Below are positions 1-6,205 of a stretch of DNA of 12,152 bases, in pieces; the first letter of the stretch is position 1; every line of letters starts with the position of its first letter. Location: contig JAJUHR010000026.1 in assembly GCA_029267795.1 (NCBI GenBank), forward strand, positions 1-12,152, read 5' to 3'. A program made the translations under genes and the position numbers. Origin of the DNA: Planctomycetota bacterium (GTDB lineage Bacteria > Planctomycetota > Phycisphaerae > Phycisphaerales > Phycisphaeraceae). The notes beneath the pieces are model-generated. The model ran no database searches. It saw only the letters and a list, made by a program, of their open reading frames with translations, and was not told the DNA's origin.

Positions 1-60
1 GCTACTTATAGATAGGGGAAAATCACTACTTCAGGCCTCAGCATCAAACACTGCCCTAGC

Positions 61-1545
61 TTACGCCACCAACTCCGGCCGCGCCGAAGACCACTCGACA
101 GCCGCCTCGCACATCCTCGCGATACGCAGCAGCGCCTCTTCCTTAAACACCGGACCAAGCAATTGCATCCCCAGTGGTAACCGTATCTTCCGCCCTCCCG
201 GACCGGACGTTTCCGCAAAACCCGCCGGCACGCTGATCGCCGGGATTCCCGCCAAGTTCGCGTTCACCGTGTACACGTCGTTGAGGTACATCGCCAGAGG
301 ATCATCTGTCTTCTCCCCCAGGCGAAACGCCGGCCCGGTCGTCGTCGGACACAGGATGGCATCGCATTTCTCAAACGCAGCGTCGAAGTCGCGTTTGATC
401 AGCCGTCTTACCTTCAGCGCTCGCACGTAATACGCATCGTAGTACCCACTGGACAGCGCATACGTGCCGAGCATGATCCGCCGCTTGACCTCGTCGCCGA
501 AGCCCTCGGCCCGCGAGCTGCTATACAAGTCTTCCAAGTCCTCTGCCTGCGGTGCCCGGTAGCCGTACCGCACCCCGTCGTACCTGGCCAAATTGCTCGA
601 CGCCTCCGCCGTGGCCACGATGTAGTACGTGGGGATCCCGTATTCCGTGTGTGGCAGGTCCACCTCAACCACCTTAGCCCCCGCTCCCCGAAAAACCTCC
701 ACCGCACGCTCCGCCGCCGCGGCCACCGCCGGGTCGTTGGCGTCGGACAGGTACTGTTTGGCGATCCCGATCCGCACCCCCCGCACCGGCTCGTCGACCC
801 CCCGCAGGTAGTCCGGCACGGGCACATCGGCGCAAGTGGAGTCCCGCGGGTCCGGCCCGCTGATCACCTGCAGCAGCAGCGCCGCGTCAGCCACTGTGTG
901 CGCAAACGGCCCGATCTGATCCAGGCTGCTGGCGAACGCCACCAGGCCGAATCGGCTGACCCGCCCGTACGTCGGCTTGAGCCCCACCACCCCGCACAGC
1001 GCCGCCGGCTGGCGGATTGACCCCCCCGTGTCGGACCCCAGCGCCCCCGCGCACACGTCCGCCGCCACCGCCGCCGCCGAACCCCCGGACGAACCACCCG
1101 GCACGCGCTGCGGATCCCAAGGGTTCCGGGTCGGCCCAAACGCGCAGTTCTCCGTCGACGAGCCCATCGCGAACTCGTCCAGGTTCGTCTTGCCCAGGAT
1201 GACCGCCCCCGCACGCTCCAGCCGCTCCACCGCGGTCGCGGTGTAGGGTGATCGGTAGTTCTCCAAAATCCGGGACGAGCATGTGGTATACCCCCACTCC
1301 GTGCACAGGTTGTCCTTAATCGCCACAGGCACGCCCGCCAGCACGCCGCAAACCCTTCCATCGTCCACCGCGGCCGCCCGCTCCAACGCCCGCTGGCGGT
1401 ACACCTCGTGGTACGCGTGCAACAGCCCATCGTGCCGCTCGATCCGGTCCAGGTAGGCCCGCGTCACCTCCGTGGCAGACACCGCGCGTGCGGCGATCGC
1501 GTCTCGCAACCCGATCAGCGTGGACTGGAAAAGTTCGGTCTTCAT
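61..1545 (-). CDS. gatA: Asp-tRNA(Asn)/Glu-tRNA(Gln) amidotransferase subunit A (GatA)
   Basis: The 494-aa product is the amidase subunit of the GatCAB complex. It releases ammonia from glutamine in the cytoplasm so that Glu-tRNA(Gln) and/or Asp-tRNA(Asn) can be converted to Gln-tRNA(Gln) and Asn-tRNA(Asn). The amidase-signature catalytic residues are all visible: Lys77 in VAIKDN, the cis-Ser at 152 in the GGSSGGSAAA stretch, and nucleophile Ser176 in GSDTGGSIRQPA. Length is normal for the family and both ends look intact. It lies 75 bases downstream of gatC on the same strand, so the two are probably cotranscribed; gatB is not in the window. The ATG at 1545 is the only good start before the conserved N-terminus. 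A purine-rich GGGAAG lies about 20 bases upstream, which is too far to be a convincing ribosome binding site. Identification is secure from the motifs; which tRNA is the substrate cannot be told from sequence. Confidence 0.97.
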   Translation of the reverse strand: MKTELFQSTLIGLRDAIAARAVSATEVTRAYLDRIERHDGLLHAYHEVYRQRALERAAAVDDGRVCGVLAGVPVAIKDNLCTEWGYTTCSSRILENYRSPYTATAVERLERAGAVILGKTNLDEFAMGSSTENCAFGPTRNPWDPQRVPGGSSGGSAAAVAADVCAGALGSDTGGSIRQPAALCGVVGLKPTYGRVSRFGLVAFASSLDQIGPFAHTVADAALLLQVISGPDPRDSTCADVPVPDYLRGVDEPVRGVRIGIAKQYLSDANDPAVAAAAERAVEVFRGAGAKVVEVDLPHTEYGIPTYYIVATAEASSNLARYDGVRYGYRAPQAEDLEDLYSSSRAEGFGDEVKRRIMLGTYALSSGYYDAYYVRALKVRRLIKRDFDAAFEKCDAILCPTTTGPAFRLGEKTDDPLAMYLNDVYTVNANLAGIPAISVPAGFAETSGPGGRKIRLPLGMQLLGPVFKEEALLRIARMCEAAVEWSSARPELVA

Positions 1546-1620
1546 TTCAAAACCCGGGCTTTTCTTCCCCGCGCGTCATCGACCTCGTCGGCGCGAACCG
1601 TGGCAACCGCAAACACCCCT

Positions 1621-1929
1621 TTACGCCCCCGACGCTTCTCCCAGCACCTTCGGAACCTTGAAAAACGGCGGCGATTTGTCCGGAGCGTTGGCCAGCACCG
1701 CCTCCACCGACAGCGTCGGCCCCGGCTCATCCCCGCGGAACACGTTGGTGATGTCCATCGCGTGAGCCATCGGCTCGACCCCCTCCACGTTCAGCTCGTT
1801 CAGCTTTGACACGTACCCCAACACCGCCGACAGCTGCTGGGCGTAATGACGCACCTGGTCGTCGCTGAGCTTCAGTCGGCTCAGCCTTGCCACGTGACGC
1901 ACCTGGTCTTCGGTCAGTTCGCTGGACAT
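1621..1929 (-). CDS. gatC: Asp-tRNA(Asn)/Glu-tRNA(Gln) amidotransferase subunit C (GatC)
   Basis: This small 102-aa subunit of GatCAB wraps around GatA and GatB and stabilises the complex. The protein shows the usual family order: an N-terminal helix with VRHVARLSRLKLS, a middle LSAVLGYVSKLNELNVEGVEP segment, then TNVFRGDE and a C-terminal ANAPDKSPPFFKVPKVL block. Two in-frame ATGs exist, at 1935 and 1929. I chose 1929 because a GAGGA sits directly against the 1935 ATG but at six bases from the 1929 ATG, which is proper Shine-Dalgarno spacing. It is the first gene of a gatC-gatA unit and is divergent from queF, with a 139-base shared upstream region. Identification is confident because the sequence and the gatA neighbour agree. 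Confidence 0.95.
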   Translation of the reverse strand: MSSELTEDQVRHVARLSRLKLSDDQVRHYAQQLSAVLGYVSKLNELNVEGVEPMAHAMDITNVFRGDEPGPTLSVEAVLANAPDKSPPFFKVPKVLGEASGA

Positions 1930-1935
1930 CGCCAT

Positions 1936-2068
1936 TCCTCGCCAGGGGCAAAACAGTTAGCTTATCAATTCCTCGGTCCCGGGTCAGACCCGCCTTCCTG
2001 ACCCACCCAGGGATACGATACGCGCCGGTGGACCGCACGATCGCAACTCCAACCACGACGGAACCCCA
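1936..2068. other. Divergent intergenic region between gatC and queF
   Basis: This short gap must hold the start signals of the minus-strand gatC-gatA unit and of plus-strand queF. The gatC ribosome binding site (GAGGA on the minus strand, about 1936-1940) lies at its left edge. An AT-richer patch around 1950-1972 is the best place for the gatC promoter, but I could not assign convincing -35 and -10 hexamers in either direction. Nothing resembling a preQ1 riboswitch was recognised ahead of queF. Confidence 0.4.
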
Positions 2069-2443
2069 ATGCCCCAAGTCGACCTGTTGGAATGTTTCGA
2101 CAATCCCCAGCCCCCCCAGCGCGAATACGTCATCGAGCACGTCGCTGAGGAGTTCACCAGCCTTTGCCCGAAGACCGGCCACCCCGACTTCGGCACGGTA
2201 TCGTTGCGTTACGCCCCGGTCGACAAGTGCGTCGAGCTCAAAAGCCTCAAGCTCTACTACCAGAGCTTTCGCAACGAGGGCATCTTTTACGAAGCCGTCA
2301 CCAACCGCATCGCCGATGACCTCGCCCGCGCCATGAACCCCCGCTGGCTGGTCGTCACCACCCACTGGAAAGGCCGCGGCGGCATCCGCTCCACGATCCG
2401 CGTTGAAATCGGGGCCGTCCCACCCCACGAACGCACCCGCTGA
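2069..2443 (+). CDS. queF: NADPH-dependent 7-cyano-7-deazaguanine reductase (QueF)
   Basis: QueF reduces the nitrile of preQ0 to the aminomethyl group of preQ1 using NADPH, the step before tRNA-guanine transglycosylase inserts the base on the way to queuosine. The 124-aa length fits the short, single-domain (YkvM-like, tunnelling-fold) type. The catalytic cysteine is in FTSLCPKTGHPDFG, and the family motif follows as ELKSLKLYYQSFRNEGIFYE, which carries the NADPH and preQ0-binding residues. The usual His of the FHE tail is Tyr here, a variant I believe occurs in other short QueF proteins. Upstream context gives only a weak GGA ribosome binding signal. No other queuosine gene is in the window. 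It precedes sucD on the same strand with a 142-base gap, so cotranscription is possible but not shown. Confidence 0.95.
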   Translation: MPQVDLLECFDNPQPPQREYVIEHVAEEFTSLCPKTGHPDFGTVSLRYAPVDKCVELKSLKLYYQSFRNEGIFYEAVTNRIADDLARAMNPRWLVVTTHWKGRGGIRSTIRVEIGAVPPHERTR

Positions 2444-2585
2444 CGCCCGCAACCCAGGGCGTCCGCACCCGCGTCCTCCGCCACCACCCATGGTCACGCC
2501 GGCTCTTCTCACACGCCGACACACTTGCTACTGTATGGCCCTTCCTGCGTCCCCTTGAGCGTGATCTCGACTTCGGACCACCCCC

Positions 2586-3509
2586 ATGAGCATCCTCGTT
2601 GACAAGAACACCCGCGTCCTCTGCCAAGGCATCACCGGCTCGGCCGGCGCGTTCCACACCAAGGGCTGCCTCGACTACGGCACCAAGATGGTCGGCGGCA
2701 TTACCCCGGGCAAAGGCGGCACCAAGGACGCCAACGGCCTACCCGTGTTCAACACCTGCGACGAAGCCGTGCGCACCACCGGCGCCAACGCCACGATGAT
2801 CTTCGTCCCCCCCGCCTTCGCTGCCGACGCCGTCCTCGAAGCCGCCGACGCCGACATCGAGCTGATCGTCTGCATCACCGAGGGCATCCCCGTGCTCGAC
2901 ATGATGCGCGTCAAACGCGCCCTGCACGGCCGCTGCACCCACGCGGGTAAGTCGAAAAAGGTCCGCCTGATCGGGCCCAACTGCCCCGGCGTGATTACCC
3001 CCGGCGCTTGCAAGATCGGGATCATGCCCGGCTACATCCACCAGCCCGCCGACCAGGCCCCCACGAAAAAAGCCGTCGGCATCATCAGCCGCTCCGGCAC
3101 GCTCACCTACGAAGCCGTCTGGCAGTGCTCGACCCGCGGCATCGGCCAGACCACCTGCGTCGGGATAGGCGGCGACCCGGTCCGCGGCATGGACTTCATC
3201 GACTGCCTCGAGCTCTTCAACGCCGACCCCGACACCCACGGCATTCTCATGATCGGGGAGATCGGCGGCACCGATGAAGAACGCGCCGCCGGATACATCC
3301 AGGCCAACGTCCGCAAGCCCGTCGTCGCGTTCATCGCCGGCCGCACCGCCCCGCCCGGACGCCGCATGGGCCACGCCGGGGCGATCATCTCCGGCGGCGA
3401 GGGCAGTGCCGAAACCAAGATCGCCGCCCTCCGCCGCGCCGGCTGCCACCTCAGCGAAAGCCCCGCCGACCTGGGCGCCACCATGGCCCGCGCCCTGGGA
3501 CTCTCCTGA
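2586..3509 (+). CDS. sucD: Succinyl-CoA ligase (ADP/GDP-forming) subunit alpha (SucD)
   Basis: This 307-aa protein is the alpha subunit of succinyl-CoA synthetase, which couples succinyl-CoA hydrolysis to nucleotide triphosphate synthesis in the TCA cycle. The N-terminal CoA-binding fold begins with QGITGSAGAFHT (residues 14-25). The middle shows GPNCPGVITPG (130-140) and SRSGTLTYEAV (169-178). The C-terminal ligase domain carries the phosphohistidine His263 in GRRMGHAGAII. Compared with E. coli SucD from memory (289 aa) it has an extra stretch of about ten residues near 113-124 (Arg/Lys/His-rich) and about six near 154-160. The usual partner sucC is not adjacent. A weak promoter-like arrangement (TTCTCA at 2506, 17 bases, TACTGT at 2529 with an upstream TG) may lie in the gap after queF. 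It converges with the PIN-TRAM gene; no clear terminator hairpin separates them. Confidence 0.96.
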   Translation: MSILVDKNTRVLCQGITGSAGAFHTKGCLDYGTKMVGGITPGKGGTKDANGLPVFNTCDEAVRTTGANATMIFVPPAFAADAVLEAADADIELIVCITEGIPVLDMMRVKRALHGRCTHAGKSKKVRLIGPNCPGVITPGACKIGIMPGYIHQPADQAPTKKAVGIISRSGTLTYEAVWQCSTRGIGQTTCVGIGGDPVRGMDFIDCLELFNADPDTHGILMIGEIGGTDEERAAGYIQANVRKPVVAFIAGRTAPPGRRMGHAGAIISGGEGSAETKIAALRRAGCHLSESPADLGATMARALGLS

Positions 3510-3565
3510 TCCCCATCCGATCCACCGACCGAGGGATTCAAGAACGCTTGGGCTCTGAAATCGAC

Positions 3566-4636
3566 TCATCCGGCGGCGCCGCCCGGCTCGCCCCCGGCTG
3601 GCTCCTCATACCGCCCGAAGATCATCCGACCCGCCGAGGTTTGCAACGAACTGGTGACCACCAGTTGCACCTCACGCCCGATCATGTGCCGCGCGTTTTC
3701 TACCACGACCATCGTCCCGTCTTCGAGGTACCCCACCCCCTGGCCTGCCGCCTCCCCCGGCCGGATCACCTTCACCCCGATCGTCTCCCCGGGCAGCACC
3801 ACCGGCCTCACCGCCAGCGCCAGCTCGTTGACGTTGATCACCTCCACGCCCCGCAGCCGCGCGATCTTCGTCAGGTTGTAATCGTTGGTCATCAGCCGCG
3901 CCCGGATCTCCTGCGCCAGCGCCACCAGCCTCTGATCCACCGTCGCCCCTTCCGCCGGCATATCCACGATGCTCACCTCCAGCTTCGGGTCCGATTGCAT
4001 CTTGTGCAGCAGGTCCAAGCCCCGCCGCCCGCGCGTGCGACGCACACGGTCCGATGAGTCCGCGATCAACTGCAGTTCGTCCAGCACGAACTTGGGCACC
4101 AGCATCGGTCCCTGCAGCACGTGCGTGCCGGCCAAGTCCAGCACCCGCCCGTCGATGATCGTGCTGCTGTCCAACAGCGTCGGTCGCGGACCGCGGATCT
4201 GCTTGGTGAACTCCACGTAGGGGATCACGAACCGGAAATCGTCCTTCGTCTGGATCACCAGCGAAATCCCCAGGTAGCAGGTGATCAGCCCGATCAACAC
4301 CTTCACGCCCTGCAGCAGCTTCGCCATCGCTTCGCGTGCCGCCGGGTCGTCCGGGGCCACCAGTAGCCCGATCAGGTCCACCACAAAGCTCAACGCATAT
4401 GCCGCCAGCAACCCCGCGATCAGCCCCAGGAACACGCCCGACAGCGCCGACAGCCGCTTCCGCCGGATGAGGATGTCCGCCGCCACGATCGCCCCCGCGA
4501 TCCCCAGCGTCAGCCCCACCATCAGCAGCACTTCCCCGAACTGCACACCCCGGTCCGCTTGGAACGGCAGCACGTACAGCATCGTCACCGAAGCCACCAA
4601 CAGCAGGAACACGCCTCGAAGGATGTGCAGAACCAT
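3566..4636 (-). CDS. Membrane-anchored PIN and TRAM domain protein (YacL-like)
   Basis: The 356-aa protein starts with four hydrophobic segments (about residues 4-24, 35-54, 66-92 and 110-129), so it should sit in the cytoplasmic membrane. A PIN nuclease-like domain follows from about residue 152, with the expected acidic residues Asp156 in LLDSSTIIDGR, Glu187 in FVLDEL, Asp234 in the VDQRLV segment and Asp252 in TNDYNL. A TRAM domain, a predicted RNA-binding fold, follows at about 280-342. This order is that of the YacL/PilT-type family, often annotated as a putative ribonuclease; the physiological RNA target is not known to me. The tail after residue 343 is Gly/Pro/Ala-rich. The ATG at 4636 has GAGG eight bases upstream. 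The gene is divergent from the SRP RNA-dnaX unit and convergent with sucD. Family placement is strong; activity is inferred. Confidence 0.9.
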   Translation of the reverse strand: MVLHILRGVFLLLVASVTMLYVLPFQADRGVQFGEVLLMVGLTLGIAGAIVAADILIRRKRLSALSGVFLGLIAGLLAAYALSFVVDLIGLLVAPDDPAAREAMAKLLQGVKVLIGLITCYLGISLVIQTKDDFRFVIPYVEFTKQIRGPRPTLLDSSTIIDGRVLDLAGTHVLQGPMLVPKFVLDELQLIADSSDRVRRTRGRRGLDLLHKMQSDPKLEVSIVDMPAEGATVDQRLVALAQEIRARLMTNDYNLTKIARLRGVEVINVNELALAVRPVVLPGETIGVKVIRPGEAAGQGVGYLEDGTMVVVENARHMIGREVQLVVTSSLQTSAGRMIFGRYEEPAGGEPGGAAG

Positions 4637-4805
4637 GGCTGCGCCCTCGGTGGTTGGTCCTCCCGTTCAAAGGTCCAACCCCAGGACCCTGGAACCCCCG
4701 CAAAGCCCCCCGAGACACCCCGCAACCTCCCCCCGGCCAGCCCCTCTTCAACTCATATCTACTCATAAAAAGCATAAGCCCCCGCACCATGCCCGACCAC
4801 GCTAT
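4637..4805. other. Intergenic region upstream of the PIN-TRAM gene
   Basis: This gap holds the minus-strand ribosome binding site of the PIN-TRAM gene (GAGG near 4645-4648). It also has an AT-rich patch around 4748-4780 with a short direct repeat, ACTCATA, separated by three bases. The patch is the likeliest place for the minus-strand promoter, but no hexamer pair is convincing. No coding signal was seen. Confidence 0.35.
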
Positions 4806-4834
4806 TTGCGACCCCGCCCCCCGCGGCCTATAGT
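4806..4834 (+). promoter_or_regulatory. Sigma70-type promoter for the SRP RNA (and probably dnaX)
   Basis: TTGCGA at 4806-4811 and TATAGT at 4829-4834 are separated by exactly 17 bases, matching the -35 and -10 hexamers of a housekeeping sigma promoter at four of six and five of six positions. Transcription would start near 4841, four bases before the base of the SRP RNA hairpin at 4845. This agreement between promoter spacing and RNA structure is the main support. The same transcript could run on into dnaX, since no terminator is visible between the RNA and the dnaX start. Confidence 0.75.
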
Positions 4835-4840
4835 TCCGCC

Positions 4841-4977
4841 GAAGCGCCGCGGGGATAGGCGGCTGGGCCCGGTGCACGGGTGGGCCCGCGAACCGGGTCA
4901 GGCCTTGACCGGAGCAGCCCTAAGTGTCGCTCTCCCGGTGCCGTCGGTGTCCTGGCCGCCTATCCGCGCGGCGTACC
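4841..4977 (+). ncRNA. ffs: Signal recognition particle RNA (4.5S/SRP RNA, small bacterial type)
   Basis: This RNA is the scaffold of the signal recognition particle; it binds Ffh and acts with FtsY in delivering nascent membrane proteins. The conserved SRP helix 8 core is visible at about 4890-4923: GAACCGGGTCAGG on the 5' side and GGAGCAGCCCTAA on the 3' side, which are hallmark sequences of bacterial SRP RNA. Flanking pairing supports a single long hairpin: 4871-4880 pairs with 4934-4942 around one bulged A, and 4845-4863 pairs with 4955-4973 over 19 positions with one mismatch (G4852 against G4966). The apical loop is not the common GGAA type: the ten bases between GGTCAGG and AGCAGCC read CCTTGACCGG, so the loop is UUGA or UGAC. 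Location just upstream of dnaX and ybaB matches many bacteria. The 5' end is placed from the promoter; the 3' end is estimated and may be made by processing. Confidence 0.93.
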
Positions 4978-5014
4978 CTTGTGCCTGAGCCACATTAAAA
5001 CGCCGGCCGACGCC

Positions 5015-6205
5015 ATGTCCTATACCGTCCTCGCCCGCAGGTACCGCTCCAACGCCTTCGACCAGGTCGTCGGTCAGGAACCTATCGCTCGCACACTCCG
5101 CAACGCCATCGCCACCAACCGCGTCGCCCACGCCTACCTCTTCACCGGGACCCGCGGCGTCGGCAAGACCTCCATGGCCCGACTCCTCGCCCGCGCCCTC
5201 AACGCCCCGCTGACCATCACCGACTGCCCACCGCCCCACAACCCCGACCAATACCCCGACAAGGACATCCAGCAACGCATGGCCGAGGCGATCATGCGCG
5301 GCGACGACCTGAACGTCATCGAGATCGACGGCGCCTCCAACCGCTCCGTCGACGAGGCCCGGCAACTCATCGCCAACGCCGGCCTGGCCCCCACCAACCA
5401 AGCCCGCTACAAAATCTACATCATCGACGAAGTCCACATGCTCACGCGCGAGGCCTTCAACGCCCTGCTTAAGACCATGGAAGAGCCGCCCCCGCACGTG
5501 AAATTCATCCTCTGCACCACCGAGGCCCACAAGGTCCCCGTCACGATCCAGTCCCGCTGCCAACGCTTCGACTTCCGCAGCATCCCCGCCGCCCGCATCG
5601 CCGAACACCTGGCCTCCGTGCTGCAAGACGAGGGCATCGAGGCCGACGCCGCCGTCGTGCACCAGATTGCCCGCCTCGGCAACGGCTCGATGCGCGACGC
5701 CCTGAGCCTGCTCGATCGCGTCATCGCTGCTGCCGGCAACGAACCTTTAAGCACGAGGCTGATCGATCAGGTGCTCGGCCTGCCAGACCAGGACCTGCTC
5801 GCCTCCCTGGTCGACGCGATCGCCGACGGCCACGTCGCCGCCGCCCTGCAACGCACCGCCGACCTGCTCGACCGCAGCGTCGCCCCCGAGCAGCTGGTCG
5901 AATCGCTCATCGAACGCTTCCGTCAGCTCATGCTCATCCGCGCCTGCGGGCCGCAAAGCGACCTGATCCAGCTCTCCGACGACGCCCTTCGCGCCGCCGT
6001 CGAACAGAGCCACAAGCTCGACGTGCCCGCCCTCGTGTACGCGATCGCCCTGTGCGAGAACCTCGCACGCTCGGCCCGAAGCAGCGCCAACCCCCGCGCC
6101 TTGCTCGACGCCGCGATCGCCCGGCTGGCGCTGGCTGAAAAAATGACCGACGTGGCGGACCTGCTGACCGCTGGGGCGAGCTCGCCCGAAAAAAAAAAGC
6201 TCTGA
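5015..6205 (+). CDS. dnaX: DNA polymerase III clamp-loader subunit DnaX, zero-frame (gamma-like) product
   Basis: DnaX is the AAA+ motor of the clamp loader that opens and loads the beta clamp at the replication fork. The 396-aa zero-frame product has Walker A GTRGVGKT (residues 45-52), Walker B IIDE (136-139), sensor 1 in CTTEAHKVP (167-175), the SRC box (180-182) and sensor 2 GSMRDAL with Arg227, followed by the helical lid and collar (about 240-375). The cysteine cluster that normally binds zinc between residues about 62 and 100 is missing; only Cys71 remains. The ATG at 5015 is chosen because the conserved MSYTVLARRYR begins there; the frame is open 45 codons further up, but that part overlaps the SRP RNA. 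No clear ribosome binding site is present. The frame ends at TGA 6203-6205, two codons after a run of ten A residues, while tau-like sequence continues in the -1 frame. It therefore corresponds to a gamma-like short form. Confidence 0.93.
   Translation: MSYTVLARRYRSNAFDQVVGQEPIARTLRNAIATNRVAHAYLFTGTRGVGKTSMARLLARALNAPLTITDCPPPHNPDQYPDKDIQQRMAEAIMRGDDLNVIEIDGASNRSVDEARQLIANAGLAPTNQARYKIYIIDEVHMLTREAFNALLKTMEEPPPHVKFILCTTEAHKVPVTIQSRCQRFDFRSIPAARIAEHLASVLQDEGIEADAAVVHQIARLGNGSMRDALSLLDRVIAAAGNEPLSTRLIDQVLGLPDQDLLASLVDAIADGHVAAALQRTADLLDRSVAPEQLVESLIERFRQLMLIRACGPQSDLIQLSDDALRAAVEQSHKLDVPALVYAIALCENLARSARSSANPRALLDAAIARLALAEKMTDVADLLTAGASSPEKKKL
6174..6199 (+). promoter_or_regulatory. Probable dnaX recoding site: palindrome plus A10 slippery run
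   Basis: A perfect 14-base palindrome (GGGCGAG/CTCGCCC, 6174-6187) is followed after a single G by ten A residues (6189-6198) and a G. In the dnaX zero frame the last bases read GAA AAA AAA AAG, so A AAA AAG at 6193-6199 is the same slippery heptamer, in the same phase, as in E. coli dnaX. A -1 ribosomal shift here, or insertion of one extra A by RNA polymerase, moves reading into the tau frame. The -1 frame has a stop at 6136-6138 and the zero frame a stop at 6203-6205, so the shift must occur between these points, and the A run lies inside that interval. The hairpin upstream is better placed to act on nascent-RNA slippage than as a classical downstream frameshift stimulator. No strong stem was found downstream. 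Confidence 0.7.

Noticed and set aside
1..60. Possible gene or terminator downstream of gatA
   Set aside because: The 60 bases are AT-richer but show no hairpin with a T run and no supported coding frame.
3672..4877. 401-codon minus-strand frame overlapping the PIN-TRAM gene
   Set aside because: Same strand but a different frame from a clearly conserved protein, with low-complexity Gly/Arg/Ala composition.
4880..5014. N-terminal extension of DnaX from GTG 4880
   Set aside because: This part lies inside the SRP RNA and has no DnaX homology; the conserved protein start is MSYTVLARRYR at 5015.
6174..6198. Intrinsic terminator at the end of dnaX
   Set aside because: The palindrome is followed by A residues on the plus strand, not T. 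On the minus strand the T run precedes the stem, so neither strand has terminator geometry.
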